From Pseudomonas sp. DC1.2 (GTDB taxonomy: Bacteria; Pseudomonadota; Gammaproteobacteria; Pseudomonadales; Pseudomonadaceae), in the NCBI RefSeq assembly GCF_034351645.1, contig NZ_CP133782.1:2237001-2301000 (forward strand): 64,000 nucleotides of DNA, given 5' to 3'. The position numbers and the translations under genes were made by a program. Every line of letters starts with the position of its first letter. The first letter of the stretch is position 1. Below are positions 20,409-29,992 of this stretch, piece by piece. Below the pieces are notes generated by a model, which searched no databases, was not told the DNA's origin, and saw only the letters and a list, made by a program, of their open reading frames with translations.

Positions 20409-21410
20409 TTGAACGTGCGTTCGCTGATCGTCGTCGTGCTGGTGATCGTGGCCGGGTGTGCCACGTCTGCGCGTGCCCCGGTGGTGGCGCCCGTGCTGGT
20501 TTCGCCGGGTACGTGGCGTCAGGTCGATCAAGAGATTGTCAGTGCCTCGCAGCAGGCCTCCGAGCAGGCGAGGTTCTTCGCGAGCGGCTCCATGGATCAT
20601 TGGCGCACGCGGATTTACGAACAGACCGAGGAAAAATTCATCCCTTGGTTCAGCAGCTACTGGACCCAGGAATGGCTGTCGATGAAGGTCAGTTGGTATT
20701 CCATGAGTGCCGGTGACGAGCAGGATGCCTCGGCCAAGCGCTTGGCGGATTATCTGCTGGAGCAGTATCAGAAGCGGGTGCTGGCGCCGGTAGCGGTGGA
20801 GATCGACCCCACTGCGATCCTCGATCAGTCCACGGCGTTTTACGTGCAACTGGTCGGCCAGCAATTGCAGGTGATCGCGCAGCGCCATGGCATTCCGATG
20901 GCTCAGCTCAATGGTCATGTGCAGAAAATCCCTGCGATTGCGCTAGGACCGCCGTCCACCCGCGACGCTTCGCTGTTTCAGGTGGTGACTACCGAACCGT
21001 TGAATACGCTGCCGGCCTACGCGGCGCTGATCGACAAGATCCACAAGGACGGAGGTGACAAAGGCATCGCGGCGACCGACGCCGCCATGGCACCGGTGGC
21101 CAAACGTGCCAGTCAACGCATGCAGGCCGAAATGGCCCCACGCGGTGCCGCCAGTGCAGTGGCGGCGGTGGCGGGAAAGCTGGCAGGGGGGTTGATTACC
21201 GTTGGCGTTGCCGGCGTGCGCGCGATTGTTCAGGCCAATGACCGTCCCGACAGCGAGGCTTTGATTCGCAGCAGCTTGGGTAATACGTTTGATCAGGCCT
21301 GGCTGAAATTGCTGCACAACCCGACCACCGGCGTGATGGCGGGCACGCTGTACATGGCCGCGCAAATCGAAGGCAGCCTGGCGAACAGCGTCGAACCGCC
21401 GGCCGGGTAG
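20409..21410 (+). CDS. Putative lipoprotein of unknown function
   Basis: A 333-residue protein with a lipoprotein signal peptide (hydrophobic 5-15, lipobox VAGC with Cys17). The mature part is mainly helical, with two Trp-rich stretches (SMDHWRTRIYEQTEEKFIPW, SSYWTQEWL) and a hydrophobic glycine/alanine segment near 250-275 (AASAVAAVAGKLAGGLITVG) that could insert in a membrane. The start is TTG 20409, because later codons would lose the signal peptide; GTG at 20415 is an alternative. It is divergent from the giant toxin-like gene across 269 bp. I do not recognise a family. Confidence 0.75.
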   Translation: MNVRSLIVVVLVIVAGCATSARAPVVAPVLVSPGTWRQVDQEIVSASQQASEQARFFASGSMDHWRTRIYEQTEEKFIPWFSSYWTQEWLSMKVSWYSMSAGDEQDASAKRLADYLLEQYQKRVLAPVAVEIDPTAILDQSTAFYVQLVGQQLQVIAQRHGIPMAQLNGHVQKIPAIALGPPSTRDASLFQVVTTEPLNTLPAYAALIDKIHKDGGDKGIAATDAAMAPVAKRASQRMQAEMAPRGAASAVAAVAGKLAGGLITVGVAGVRAIVQANDRPDSEALIRSSLGNTFDQAWLKLLHNPTTGVMAGTLYMAAQIEGSLANSVEPPAG

Positions 21411-21499
21411 GGCGCCGAGTCTGGTGATTGGCATCCGCGCGAAAAGACCATCCTGCCAATCGACCCATGATCCAGCGCAGCACGGAACACACAGCGCTT

Positions 21500-21537
21500 G
21501 GTTGATTGCTCCCTGGTGAGCGCTGGAACGATCAACC
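21500..21537. terminator. Inverted repeat between convergent genes
   Basis: GGTTGAT (21500-21506) and ATCAACC (21531-21537) flank an inner AGCGCT-containing segment, between the ends of the lipoprotein gene and potF. It has no T-run, so terminator function is only a suggestion. Confidence 0.3.
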
Positions 21538-21546
21538 CATCGAGCA

Positions 21547-22668
<1,122 letters not shown>

Positions 22669-22704
22669 TTAAGCTGATAAGCAAAAGCGTAAAACGCGAC
22701 GGCC

Positions 22705-23589
22705 CTAGGCCGTCGCTTCAACCCGCTGCTTGTTTGGTTGCTGCCATGACTCGCTGGCGGTTTGCTCCATCGCTTCCTGGATCGCCCGTTTACGTGTGGC
22801 TTCGGCCCGGCGGCTGAAGAACCAGACCATGAACGTGACGATGGAAACTGCCAGCAGAATCAGGCTGGCCACGGCGTTGATCTCAGGCTTCACGCCAAGC
22901 CGCACGGCCGAAAACACTTCCATTGGCAGCGTCGTAGACCCTGGGCCAGAGACGAAGCTCGCCAGCACCAGGTCATCCAGCGATAGGGCAAACGACATCA
23001 TGCCGCCGGCCGCCAGTGACGGGGCAATCATAGGAATGGTGATCAGGAAAAACACCTTCAATGGTTTCGCCCCGAGGTCCATGGCGGCTTCTTCGATGGA
23101 CAGGTCCAGCTCACGCAAGCGCGCCGAAACGACCACCGCTACATAGGCGGCGCAAAACGTGGTGTGGGCGATCCATATCGTCATCAAACCGCGCTCTTGT
23201 GGCCAACCGATCAACTGCGCCATTGCTACGAACAGCAGCAACAGCGACAGGCCGGTGATCACTTCAGGCATCACCAGAGGCGCTGTGACCAAACCGCCAA
23301 ACAGCGTGCGGCCCTTGAAACGCGTGACGCGGGTCAGGACGAACGCCGCCAATGTGCCCAGCGCCACCGCCGCAATCGCGGTGTAGCAAGCAATTTCCAG
23401 CGAGCGCATTACCGAGCCCATCAGTTGCGTGTTGTCGATCAGCCCGACATACCATTTCACCGACCAGCCGCCCCACACTGTCACCAGCTTCGAGGCGTTG
23501 AACGAGTAAATCACCAGAATCAGCATCGGCAGGTAGATAAACGACAGGCCGAACACCAGCATGAATTTCGAAAATCCGAAGCGTTTCAT
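22705..23589 (-). CDS. potI: Polyamine ABC transporter permease PotI
   Basis: Inner-membrane permease that forms the putrescine channel with PotH. The 294 residues have six hydrophobic segments and the EAA loop EEAAMDLGAKPLKVFFLITI that contacts the ATPase. The family opening is KFMLVFGLSFIYLPMLILVIYSFN. Its ATG at 23589 overlaps the potH stop in ATGA. The C-terminal tail past the last segment is longer and Gln/Glu-rich (about 25 residues). Confidence 0.94.
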   Translation of the reverse strand: MKRFGFSKFMLVFGLSFIYLPMLILVIYSFNASKLVTVWGGWSVKWYVGLIDNTQLMGSVMRSLEIACYTAIAAVALGTLAAFVLTRVTRFKGRTLFGGLVTAPLVMPEVITGLSLLLLFVAMAQLIGWPQERGLMTIWIAHTTFCAAYVAVVVSARLRELDLSIEEAAMDLGAKPLKVFFLITIPMIAPSLAAGGMMSFALSLDDLVLASFVSGPGSTTLPMEVFSAVRLGVKPEINAVASLILLAVSIVTFMVWFFSRRAEATRKRAIQEAMEQTASESWQQPNKQRVEATA

Positions 23590-24500
23590 CCCCGTGCCTC
23601 CATCTCTTTGGCCTGGCTGCGGTTGAACAACAGAATGGGCACAATCAGGATCAACAGCATCACCACCGCCAGGGCAGAGGCCACCGGCCAGTCGCGGTTG
23701 TTGAAGAACTCTTGCCAGAGCACGCGGCCGATCATCAGCGTCTCGGGGCCGCCCAGCAGTTCCGGAATCACGAACTCACCGACCACCGGGATAAACACCA
23801 GCATGCACCCGGCGATGATTCCGTTCTTGGCCAGCGGCACGGTGATTTTCCAGAAATTGTTGAAGTTGCTCGAGCCCAGGTCGGACGCGGCTTCCAGCAG
23901 GCTGCCATCGTGTTTCACCAGGTTGGCGTACAGCGGCAGAATCATGAAGGGCAGGTACGCGTACACCACGCCGATGTAGACCGCGGTGTTGGTATTAAGG
24001 ATCTCGATCGGCGTTGACGTCAGCCCGGTCCACATCAAAAACGCGTTAAGCAAACCGTTGTTGCTGAGGATGCCCATCCACGCGTAAACGCGGATCAGGA
24101 TTGCGGTCCAGGTCGGCATCATGATCAGCAGCATCAGTACGTTTTGCGCTTCTTTGCTGGCCTTGGTAATCGCGTAGGCCATTGGGAAGCCCATCACCAG
24201 ACACATCAGTGTGCTGAAAAACGCAACCTTCAACGAGCCCAGATAAGCCGAGATGTAAAGCTCATCTTGGGTCAGCAGCGTGTAGTTACCGAGGTTCAGC
24301 AGCACTTGCAGCTTTTGGTCAACGAAATTGTAGATGTCGGTGTACGGCGGGATCGCCAGCGCCGCTTCGGAGAAGCTAATTTTCATTACCAGGAAGAATG
24401 GCAGCATGAAAAACAGGAACAGCCAGATGAACGGAATGCCGATCACCATTTTGCGCCCGCTGGGGACTAGCCTCAGGAATTGCTGATTGAAGGTTTTCAT
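23586..24500 (-). CDS. potH: Polyamine ABC transporter permease PotH
   Basis: Second permease of the putrescine importer. It has 304 residues, six hydrophobic segments and an EAA loop (LLEAASDLGSSNFNNFWKIT). The N-terminus has the PotH-type IGIPFIWLFLFFMLPFFLV. ATG 24500 is chosen because the family starts at MKTFNQQFLR; the open codons before it are Arg-rich and overlap potG out of context. The start overlaps the potG stop in ATGA. Confidence 0.94.
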   Translation of the reverse strand: MKTFNQQFLRLVPSGRKMVIGIPFIWLFLFFMLPFFLVMKISFSEAALAIPPYTDIYNFVDQKLQVLLNLGNYTLLTQDELYISAYLGSLKVAFFSTLMCLVMGFPMAYAITKASKEAQNVLMLLIMMPTWTAILIRVYAWMGILSNNGLLNAFLMWTGLTSTPIEILNTNTAVYIGVVYAYLPFMILPLYANLVKHDGSLLEAASDLGSSNFNNFWKITVPLAKNGIIAGCMLVFIPVVGEFVIPELLGGPETLMIGRVLWQEFFNNRDWPVASALAVVMLLILIVPILLFNRSQAKEMEARG

Positions 24501-25639
24501 GAGCGCAGCACCACGCCGCTGTCGTCTTCCCACCACACATAAACCTGATCGTCCCAGGTTGGCCGCGCACCACGGCGTTCGGCGTTGGCCATGAACGACT
24601 GGACGATCTTGCCGCCAGGCAGCTCCACGTAAAACACCGAGTGCCCGCCGAGGTAGGCGATGTCATGCACCTTGCCCTGGGACCAGTTGTAGCGAGTCTC
24701 GGGTTTGACGGTGCTGAGCAGCATTTTCTCTGGGCGAATGGCGTATGTGACCGACTTGTCCTGCACTGATGTACTCACGCCGTGACCGACGTAAATCTTT
24801 TGCTCCAGGTCCGGGCTGTGAATGATCGCGTGACCTTCCTGATCATCAACCACGGTGCCGTCGAAAGCGTTCACGTTACCGATGAATTCACAGACCATGC
24901 GGCTGACCGGCGCTTCATAAATATCGATCGGGCTGCCGATCTGTGCGATCCAGCCCAAGTGCATGATCGCGATACGTTCGGCCATGGTCATGGCCTCTTC
25001 CTGATCGTGGGTCACCATCACGCAGGTCACGCCGACCCGCTCGATGATTTGCACCAACTCCAGTTGCATTTGTGAACGCAGCTTTTTATCCAGCGCGCCC
25101 ATCGGCTCATCGAGCAATAACAGCTTCGGCCGCTTGGCCAGGGAGCGCGCCAGCGCCACACGCTGACGCTGGCCACCGGAAAGCTGGTGGGGTTTGCGCT
25201 TGGCGTACTGAGTCATGTGGACCAGTCGCAGCATTTCCTCGACCCGCGCCTCGATTTCACTCGAAGACAGACGGTCCTGCTTGAGGCCGAAGGCAATGTT
25301 TTGCGCCACGGTCATGTGCGGGAACAGGGCGTAGGACTGGAACATCATGTTGATCGGCCGCTCGTAAGGCGGCATGTCGGTGATGTCCACACCGTCGAGC
25401 AAAATCCGCCCTTCGGTCGGGCGTTCAAAGCCAGCGAGCATGCGTAGCAGCGTCGATTTTCCTGAGCCGGAGCCGCCGAGCAGGGCGAAGATTTCGCCTT
25501 GATGGATCTCCAGAGACACATCGTCCACCGCAGTGGTTTCGTCGAATTTTTTGGTGACGCGATCGATTTTCACCAAGACCTTTTTCGGGGCTTGGTGACC
25601 TTCAAGAGCCTTCCTGTAAGTGCTGGAGGCATTTGCCAT
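24497..25639 (-). CDS. potG: Polyamine ABC transporter ATP-binding protein PotG
   Basis: Cytoplasmic ATPase that powers polyamine import. The 380 residues carry Walker A GGSGSGKST (near 63), Q-loop FQSYALFPHM, signature LSGGQRQRVALARSL, Walker B LLLLDEPMGALD and H-loop MVTHDQEEA. A C-terminal TOBE-type regulatory domain (about 285-380) follows. ATG 25639 has GGGAG upstream and matches the family. It is the first gene of potGHI-F. The 277 bp between it and puuD carry no recognisable site; a sigma-54 element was looked for and not found. Confidence 0.95.
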   Translation of the reverse strand: MANASSTYRKALEGHQAPKKVLVKIDRVTKKFDETTAVDDVSLEIHQGEIFALLGGSGSGKSTLLRMLAGFERPTEGRILLDGVDITDMPPYERPINMMFQSYALFPHMTVAQNIAFGLKQDRLSSSEIEARVEEMLRLVHMTQYAKRKPHQLSGGQRQRVALARSLAKRPKLLLLDEPMGALDKKLRSQMQLELVQIIERVGVTCVMVTHDQEEAMTMAERIAIMHLGWIAQIGSPIDIYEAPVSRMVCEFIGNVNAFDGTVVDDQEGHAIIHSPDLEQKIYVGHGVSTSVQDKSVTYAIRPEKMLLSTVKPETRYNWSQGKVHDIAYLGGHSVFYVELPGGKIVQSFMANAERRGARPTWDDQVYVWWEDDSGVVLRS

Positions 25640-25916
25640 GTGAAACTCCCAACAGGTTTCAGTCGTCGGGCCAACACGGCCTGACTTAATAGTTGATTGC
25701 AAGCCTGTGTCATACGGTGCCAGTCCGTCAGATCGCTGATCCCCTGGGGGGAAGTTGACCCTCTGGCCCATACTGTCCGGGCTTATTCGGCGCCGCCGTC
25801 CTGGCTGCCTGGTCGTACTTGTTGTTATCGCAGTGTGTTGTTGTCGTGAGGGACGGGCGCACAAAAGCGCGCCCGCCTGGCCCACGGGGGCAGTAAATGG
25901 ATCAATCGTGTTTAAG

Positions 25917-26678
25917 TCAGCGCGAATTGCGCAGTGCCGCTCGTTGCCGGCAAGCGTCGCCAAACGCCTGAAAAATACTCAAATAAGGAGGGTTGCTCAG
26001 CACCTGCCATTCCGGGTGCCACTGCACGCCGACAGCGAAGCCTTTGCTGTCCTTGACGGAAATCGCTTCGATCAAACCGTCCGGCGCGATGCCTTCAGCC
26101 CGCAGGCCGGGCGCCAGTCGGTCGATGCCCTGGCTATGAATTGAGTTCACCTCAAACGTCTGCGGCAGCCCCAGCGCTTGGAACACACCGCCTGGCTGCA
26201 CATTGACCGCATGCGCCGCAGCGTACTGCACCGCTAGCTCTGGGTGGCCTGCCTCGCGGTGATCAAGCATGCCGGGCAGTTGGTGAACTTTCTGATGCAG
26301 GCTGCCACCGAACGCGACGTTCATCTCTTGAAAACCGCGACAGATACCGAGCACCGGCACCCCAGCCGCGATGGCTGCACGTAATAAAGGAAGGGTCGTG
26401 GCATCCCGCGCCGGATCGTGATCCGTGCCGGGGGCGCTGGCGGGGCCATGATAGTGGAAGGGCTCCACATTCGAAGGCGAGCCGGTCAGCAGCAGACCGT
26501 CGAGCTGCGCGAGCAGGTCATCGATTTCAGTCAGTTCAGCCAACGAAGGAATGATCACCGGCAACCCCAAAGCCGCGACGCTGACAGCACGCAAGTACTT
26601 GTCGCCGCTGACGTGGTAGGGGTGCAGGCCAATCTGTTTGACGCACGCAGTCACACCGATCAATGGCTTGAGTGCCAT
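25917..26678 (-). CDS. puuD: Gamma-glutamyl-gamma-aminobutyrate hydrolase PuuD
   Basis: Class I glutamine-amidotransferase-like hydrolase that releases GABA and glutamate from gamma-glutamyl-GABA, the last step of the Puu route. The 253 residues have the nucleophile elbow GICRGFQEMN with Cys113 and the catalytic His/Glu in VQWHPEWQ. LLLTGSPSNVEP is typical of PuuD/SpuA. ATG 26678 follows GAGGTGATAAAA; a GTG within that SD is not the start. It diverges from puuA and lies upstream of potG on the same strand. Confidence 0.93.
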   Translation of the reverse strand: MALKPLIGVTACVKQIGLHPYHVSGDKYLRAVSVAALGLPVIIPSLAELTEIDDLLAQLDGLLLTGSPSNVEPFHYHGPASAPGTDHDPARDATTLPLLRAAIAAGVPVLGICRGFQEMNVAFGGSLHQKVHQLPGMLDHREAGHPELAVQYAAAHAVNVQPGGVFQALGLPQTFEVNSIHSQGIDRLAPGLRAEGIAPDGLIEAISVKDSKGFAVGVQWHPEWQVLSNPPYLSIFQAFGDACRQRAALRNSR

Positions 26679-26729
26679 TTTTATCACCTCGAAGTTTCAC
26701 ACTTGAACGAGCTTTTCCGGAGCTTAGCC

Positions 26730-26749
26730 TTGTTGATTTTAATTAACAA
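26730..26749. promoter_or_regulatory. AT-rich palindrome in the puuD/puuA divergent promoter
   Basis: TTGTT-G-ATT-TT-AAT-T-AACAA is an interrupted palindrome. The right half (AATTAACA, 26741-26748) recurs just before puuA at 26935-26942. Two such sites in a divergent puu promoter region are plausible operators for the PuuR-like repressor encoded at 31616. This is inference. Confidence 0.45.
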
Positions 26750-26957
26750 CTCTCATGTAAAAAATTCTAAACGCCGTGTGTCCGGAGATCAGTATCGACA
26801 GGGTAGCAAGGCTGCTTTAGCACTCTAGTCCAGCAAAAAGGCGCATAAAATAGCGCTGCGAGGCCAGGTGTTCGCTATTGACTTCACTTTGGCTTTCGGA
26901 TTGACTGGGCCCTCGAAAGTGCAGTGAACATAATAATTAACAGCCAATAGGTGCATC

Positions 26958-28334
26958 ATGTCGGTCCCTCTGCGTGCCGTTCAACTCAACGAAGCAAACG
27001 CATTCCTCAAGAAACACCCTGAGGTTTTGTACGTCGACCTTCTCATTGCGGATATGAACGGCGTGGTGCGCGGTAAGCGTATCGAGCGCACCAGTCTTCA
27101 TAAGGTCTACGAAAAAGGCATCAACCTCCCGGCGTCTCTCTTTGCTCTGGACATCAACGGTTCGACGGTGGAAAGCACTGGCCTGGGTCTGGACATCGGC
27201 GACTCCGACCGAATCTGCTACCCCATCCCCGATACTCTGTGCATCGAGCCTTGGCAAAAACGCCCCACCGCGCAATTGCTGATGACCATGCACGAACTTG
27301 AAGGCCAACCCTTCTTTGCCGACCCGCGTGAAGTCCTGCGCCAAGTGGTGACCAAGTTCGACGACATGGGCCTGACCATCTGCGCCGCTTTTGAACTTGA
27401 GTTCTACCTGATCGACCAGGACAACGTGAACGGTCGTCCGCAGCCGCCACGCTCGCCGGTATCCGGCAAACGTCCGCACTCGACTCAGGTCTACCTGATC
27501 GATGATCTGGACGAGTACGTCGACTGCTTGCAAGACATCCTCGAAGGTGCGAAAGAGCAGGGCATTCCGGCTGACGCCATCGTCAAGGAAAGCGCCCCGG
27601 CACAGTTCGAAGTCAATTTGCATCACGTCTCTGACCCGATCAAAGCCTGTGATTACGCGGTGCTGCTCAAGCGTCTGGTGAAAAACATCGCCTATGACCA
27701 CGAGATGGACACCACCTTCATGGCCAAGCCGTATCCGGGCCAGGCGGGCAATGGGCTGCATGTACACATTTCGATTCTCGACAAGCAAGGCAACAACATC
27801 TTCGCCAGCGAGGATCCCGAGCAGAACGCCGCACTGCGTCACGCGATCGGCGGTGTGCTCGAGACCCTGCCGGCACAGATGGCGTTCCTCTGCCCGAACG
27901 TCAACTCGTACCGTCGCTTTGGCGCGCAGTTCTATGTGCCGAACTCGCCAAGCTGGGGCATCGACAACCGGACCGTTGCGGTACGTGTGCCAACCGGCTC
28001 CGCCGACTCGGTGCGCATCGAACACCGCGTAGCCGGCGCCGATGCCAATCCGTACCTGCTGATGGCGTCAGTCCTGGCCGGTATCCACCACGGCCTGACT
28101 AACGAGATCGAGCCGGGGCCGCCCGTCGAAGGCAATAGCTACGAGCAAAACGAACAGAGCCTGCCGAACAACCTGCGCGATGCACTGCGCGAGCTGGACG
28201 ACAGCGAAGTCATGGCCAAGTACATCGACCCGCTGTATATCGACGTGTTCGTGGCGTGCAAGGAAAGCGAGCTGGCCGAGTTCGAGAACTCGATCTCTGA
28301 CCTTGAGTACAACTGGTACTTGCATACGGTTTGA
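26958..28334 (+). CDS. puuA: Gamma-glutamylpolyamine synthetase (glutamine-synthetase family)
   Basis: ATP-dependent ligase joining glutamate to putrescine or another polyamine, the first step of the Puu route. The 458 residues have the glutamine-synthetase beta-grasp N-domain (about 20-110) with DMNGVVRGKR. The catalytic domain includes AAFELEFYL, the ATP/ammonia motif KPYPGQAGNGLHVHIS and RIEHRVAGADANPYLL. Adenylylation-type tyrosine loops of GlnA are absent, so it is not a nitrogen-assimilation GS. It starts at ATG 26958 and is followed by puuC after 115 bp. Confidence 0.93.
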   Translation: MSVPLRAVQLNEANAFLKKHPEVLYVDLLIADMNGVVRGKRIERTSLHKVYEKGINLPASLFALDINGSTVESTGLGLDIGDSDRICYPIPDTLCIEPWQKRPTAQLLMTMHELEGQPFFADPREVLRQVVTKFDDMGLTICAAFELEFYLIDQDNVNGRPQPPRSPVSGKRPHSTQVYLIDDLDEYVDCLQDILEGAKEQGIPADAIVKESAPAQFEVNLHHVSDPIKACDYAVLLKRLVKNIAYDHEMDTTFMAKPYPGQAGNGLHVHISILDKQGNNIFASEDPEQNAALRHAIGGVLETLPAQMAFLCPNVNSYRRFGAQFYVPNSPSWGIDNRTVAVRVPTGSADSVRIEHRVAGADANPYLLMASVLAGIHHGLTNEIEPGPPVEGNSYEQNEQSLPNNLRDALRELDDSEVMAKYIDPLYIDVFVACKESELAEFENSISDLEYNWYLHTV

Positions 28335-28364
28335 TGGGTTAAACCCTGGATTCAGGCTGAAAAT

Positions 28365-28408
28365 CCGCTCAACTGTATGCACTGCATTTTAAGTCCATGG
28401 TTGAGCGG
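28365..28408 (+). promoter_or_regulatory. Inverted repeat between puuA and puuC
   Basis: CCGCTCAAC (28365-28373) is perfectly complementary to GTTGAGCGG (28400-28408) across a 26-nt loop. It could be an attenuator or mRNA-processing hairpin that adjusts expression of puuC relative to puuA. Confidence 0.4.
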
Positions 28409-28449
28409 CACTGAGTCCTCTACTTCTTCACCTGCGTCGAGTCACAACA

Positions 28450-29940
28450 ATGACAAACACTCGCAGCGACTGGGAGCAACGCTTTCAGTCCTTATCAATA
28501 GAAGGCCGGGCATTCATTGATGGTCAATACCGCTCGGCACTCAGCGGTGACACCTTTGAATGCATCAGCCCGGTAGACGGTCGCTTCTTGGCGAACGTTG
28601 CCAGCACCGATGAAGCCGACGCGAATGCGGCAGTCGCCGCTGCACGGCAGGCATTCGAATCCGGCGTCTGGGCCAAACGGGCACCGGCTGAGCGCAAGCG
28701 CACTCTGATTCGTTTCGCCGACCTGATTCTGGCCCACCACGAAGAACTGGCGCTGCTCGAAACCCTAGACATGGGCAAGCCGATCAGCGACTCCATGGCC
28801 ATCGATATCCCGGCGACTGCCAACGCGATCCGTTGGAGCGCCGAGGCCATCGATAAAATTTACGACGAAGTCGCGGCCACACCGCACGATCAACTCGGGT
28901 TGATTACGCGTGAGCCGTCGGGTGTTGTCGCGGCCATCGTGCCGTGGAACTTCCCGTTGATCATGGCCAGTTGGAAGTTTGCCCCGGCCCTGGCTGCGGG
29001 TAACTCGTTCATCCTCAAGCCTTCGGAAAAGTCACCGCTGACTGCAATTCGTATCGCCCAGTTGGCGCTGGAAGCAGGCATTCCCAAAGGTGTGTTCAAC
29101 GTCCTGCCAGGTTTCGGCCACACCGTCGGCAAGGCTTTGGCGTTGCACATGGATGTTGACGTGCTGGCCTTCACTGGCTCGACCGCGATTGCCAAGCAAC
29201 TGCTGATCTACGCCGGACAAAGCAACATGAAGCGCGTTTGGCTTGAAGCGGGGGGCAAGAGCCCGAACGTGGTGTTTGCCGATGCCCCGGATTTGCGCGC
29301 CGCCGCACAAGCCGCCGCCGGCGCGATTGCGTTCAATCAGGGCGAAGTCTGCACCGCCGGTTCGCGTTTGCTGGTGGAGCGCTCGATTCGCGAACACTTC
29401 ATTCCGCTGCTGGTGGAAGCCCTGCAAGCCTGGCAACCGGGGCACGCCCTGGACCCGGCGACCACCGTCGGCGCGGTCGTCGATCAGCGTCAATTGGACA
29501 ACGTGCTGCGCTACATCCAGATCGGTAAAGACCAAGGCGCGCAACTGATTGCGGGCGGCAGTCGCACCCTCGAAGACACTGGCGGCCTGTACGTGGAGCC
29601 GGCGATTTTCGACGGCGTGACCAACGCCATGACCATCGCTCGGGAAGAGATCTTCGGCCCGGTGTTGTCGTTGATCACTTTCGACACGGCTGAAGAGGCC
29701 CTGGCGATTGCCAACGACAGCATCTTCGGCCTGGCCGCCGGGGTCTGGACCAGCAACCTGAGCAAGGCCCACACCTTCGCTCGCGGTTTGCGTGCCGGCA
29801 GTGTCTGGATCAACCAGTACGACGGTGGCGACATGACCGCGCCGTTCGGCGGGTTCAAGCAGTCGGGTAATGGCCGGGACAAATCGCTGCATGCGTTCGA
29901 TAAATACACCGAACTCAAAGCGACCTGGATCAAGCTCTAA
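28450..29940 (+). CDS. puuC: Gamma-glutamyl-gamma-aminobutyraldehyde dehydrogenase
   Basis: NAD(P)-dependent aldehyde dehydrogenase oxidising gamma-glutamyl-gamma-aminobutyraldehyde to gamma-glutamyl-GABA. The 496 residues are normal for the family. Landmarks are VPWNFPLIMASWKFAPALA (165-183), catalytic Glu266 in LEAGGKSPN and catalytic Cys301 in NQGEVCTAGSR. EEIFGPVLS and APFGGFKQSGNGRDKS are near the end. In pseudomonads a close relative (KauB) has broad specificity, so other polyamine-derived aldehydes are possible substrates. It lies between puuA and puuB. Confidence 0.9.
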   Translation: MTNTRSDWEQRFQSLSIEGRAFIDGQYRSALSGDTFECISPVDGRFLANVASTDEADANAAVAAARQAFESGVWAKRAPAERKRTLIRFADLILAHHEELALLETLDMGKPISDSMAIDIPATANAIRWSAEAIDKIYDEVAATPHDQLGLITREPSGVVAAIVPWNFPLIMASWKFAPALAAGNSFILKPSEKSPLTAIRIAQLALEAGIPKGVFNVLPGFGHTVGKALALHMDVDVLAFTGSTAIAKQLLIYAGQSNMKRVWLEAGGKSPNVVFADAPDLRAAAQAAAGAIAFNQGEVCTAGSRLLVERSIREHFIPLLVEALQAWQPGHALDPATTVGAVVDQRQLDNVLRYIQIGKDQGAQLIAGGSRTLEDTGGLYVEPAIFDGVTNAMTIAREEIFGPVLSLITFDTAEEALAIANDSIFGLAAGVWTSNLSKAHTFARGLRAGSVWINQYDGGDMTAPFGGFKQSGNGRDKSLHAFDKYTELKATWIKL

Positions 29941-29992
29941 CACTTCTACAACGAAGGCCGCCAGCGTGTGCCAGCGGCCATCGGAGAACGCT

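Noticed and set aside
25640..25780. Sigma-54 promoter upstream of potG
   Set aside because: TGGCAC and TTGCA occur on the minus strand, but their spacing is too long for the GG-N10-GC requirement.
25640..25963. Extended N-terminus of PotG
   Set aside because: The frame is open but the residues are unlike PotG; ATG 25639 has a clear SD and matches the family start.
26958..28334. Calling the glutamine-synthetase-like gene glnA
   Set aside because: Its length, sequence landmarks and puu neighbours indicate a gamma-glutamylpolyamine synthetase.
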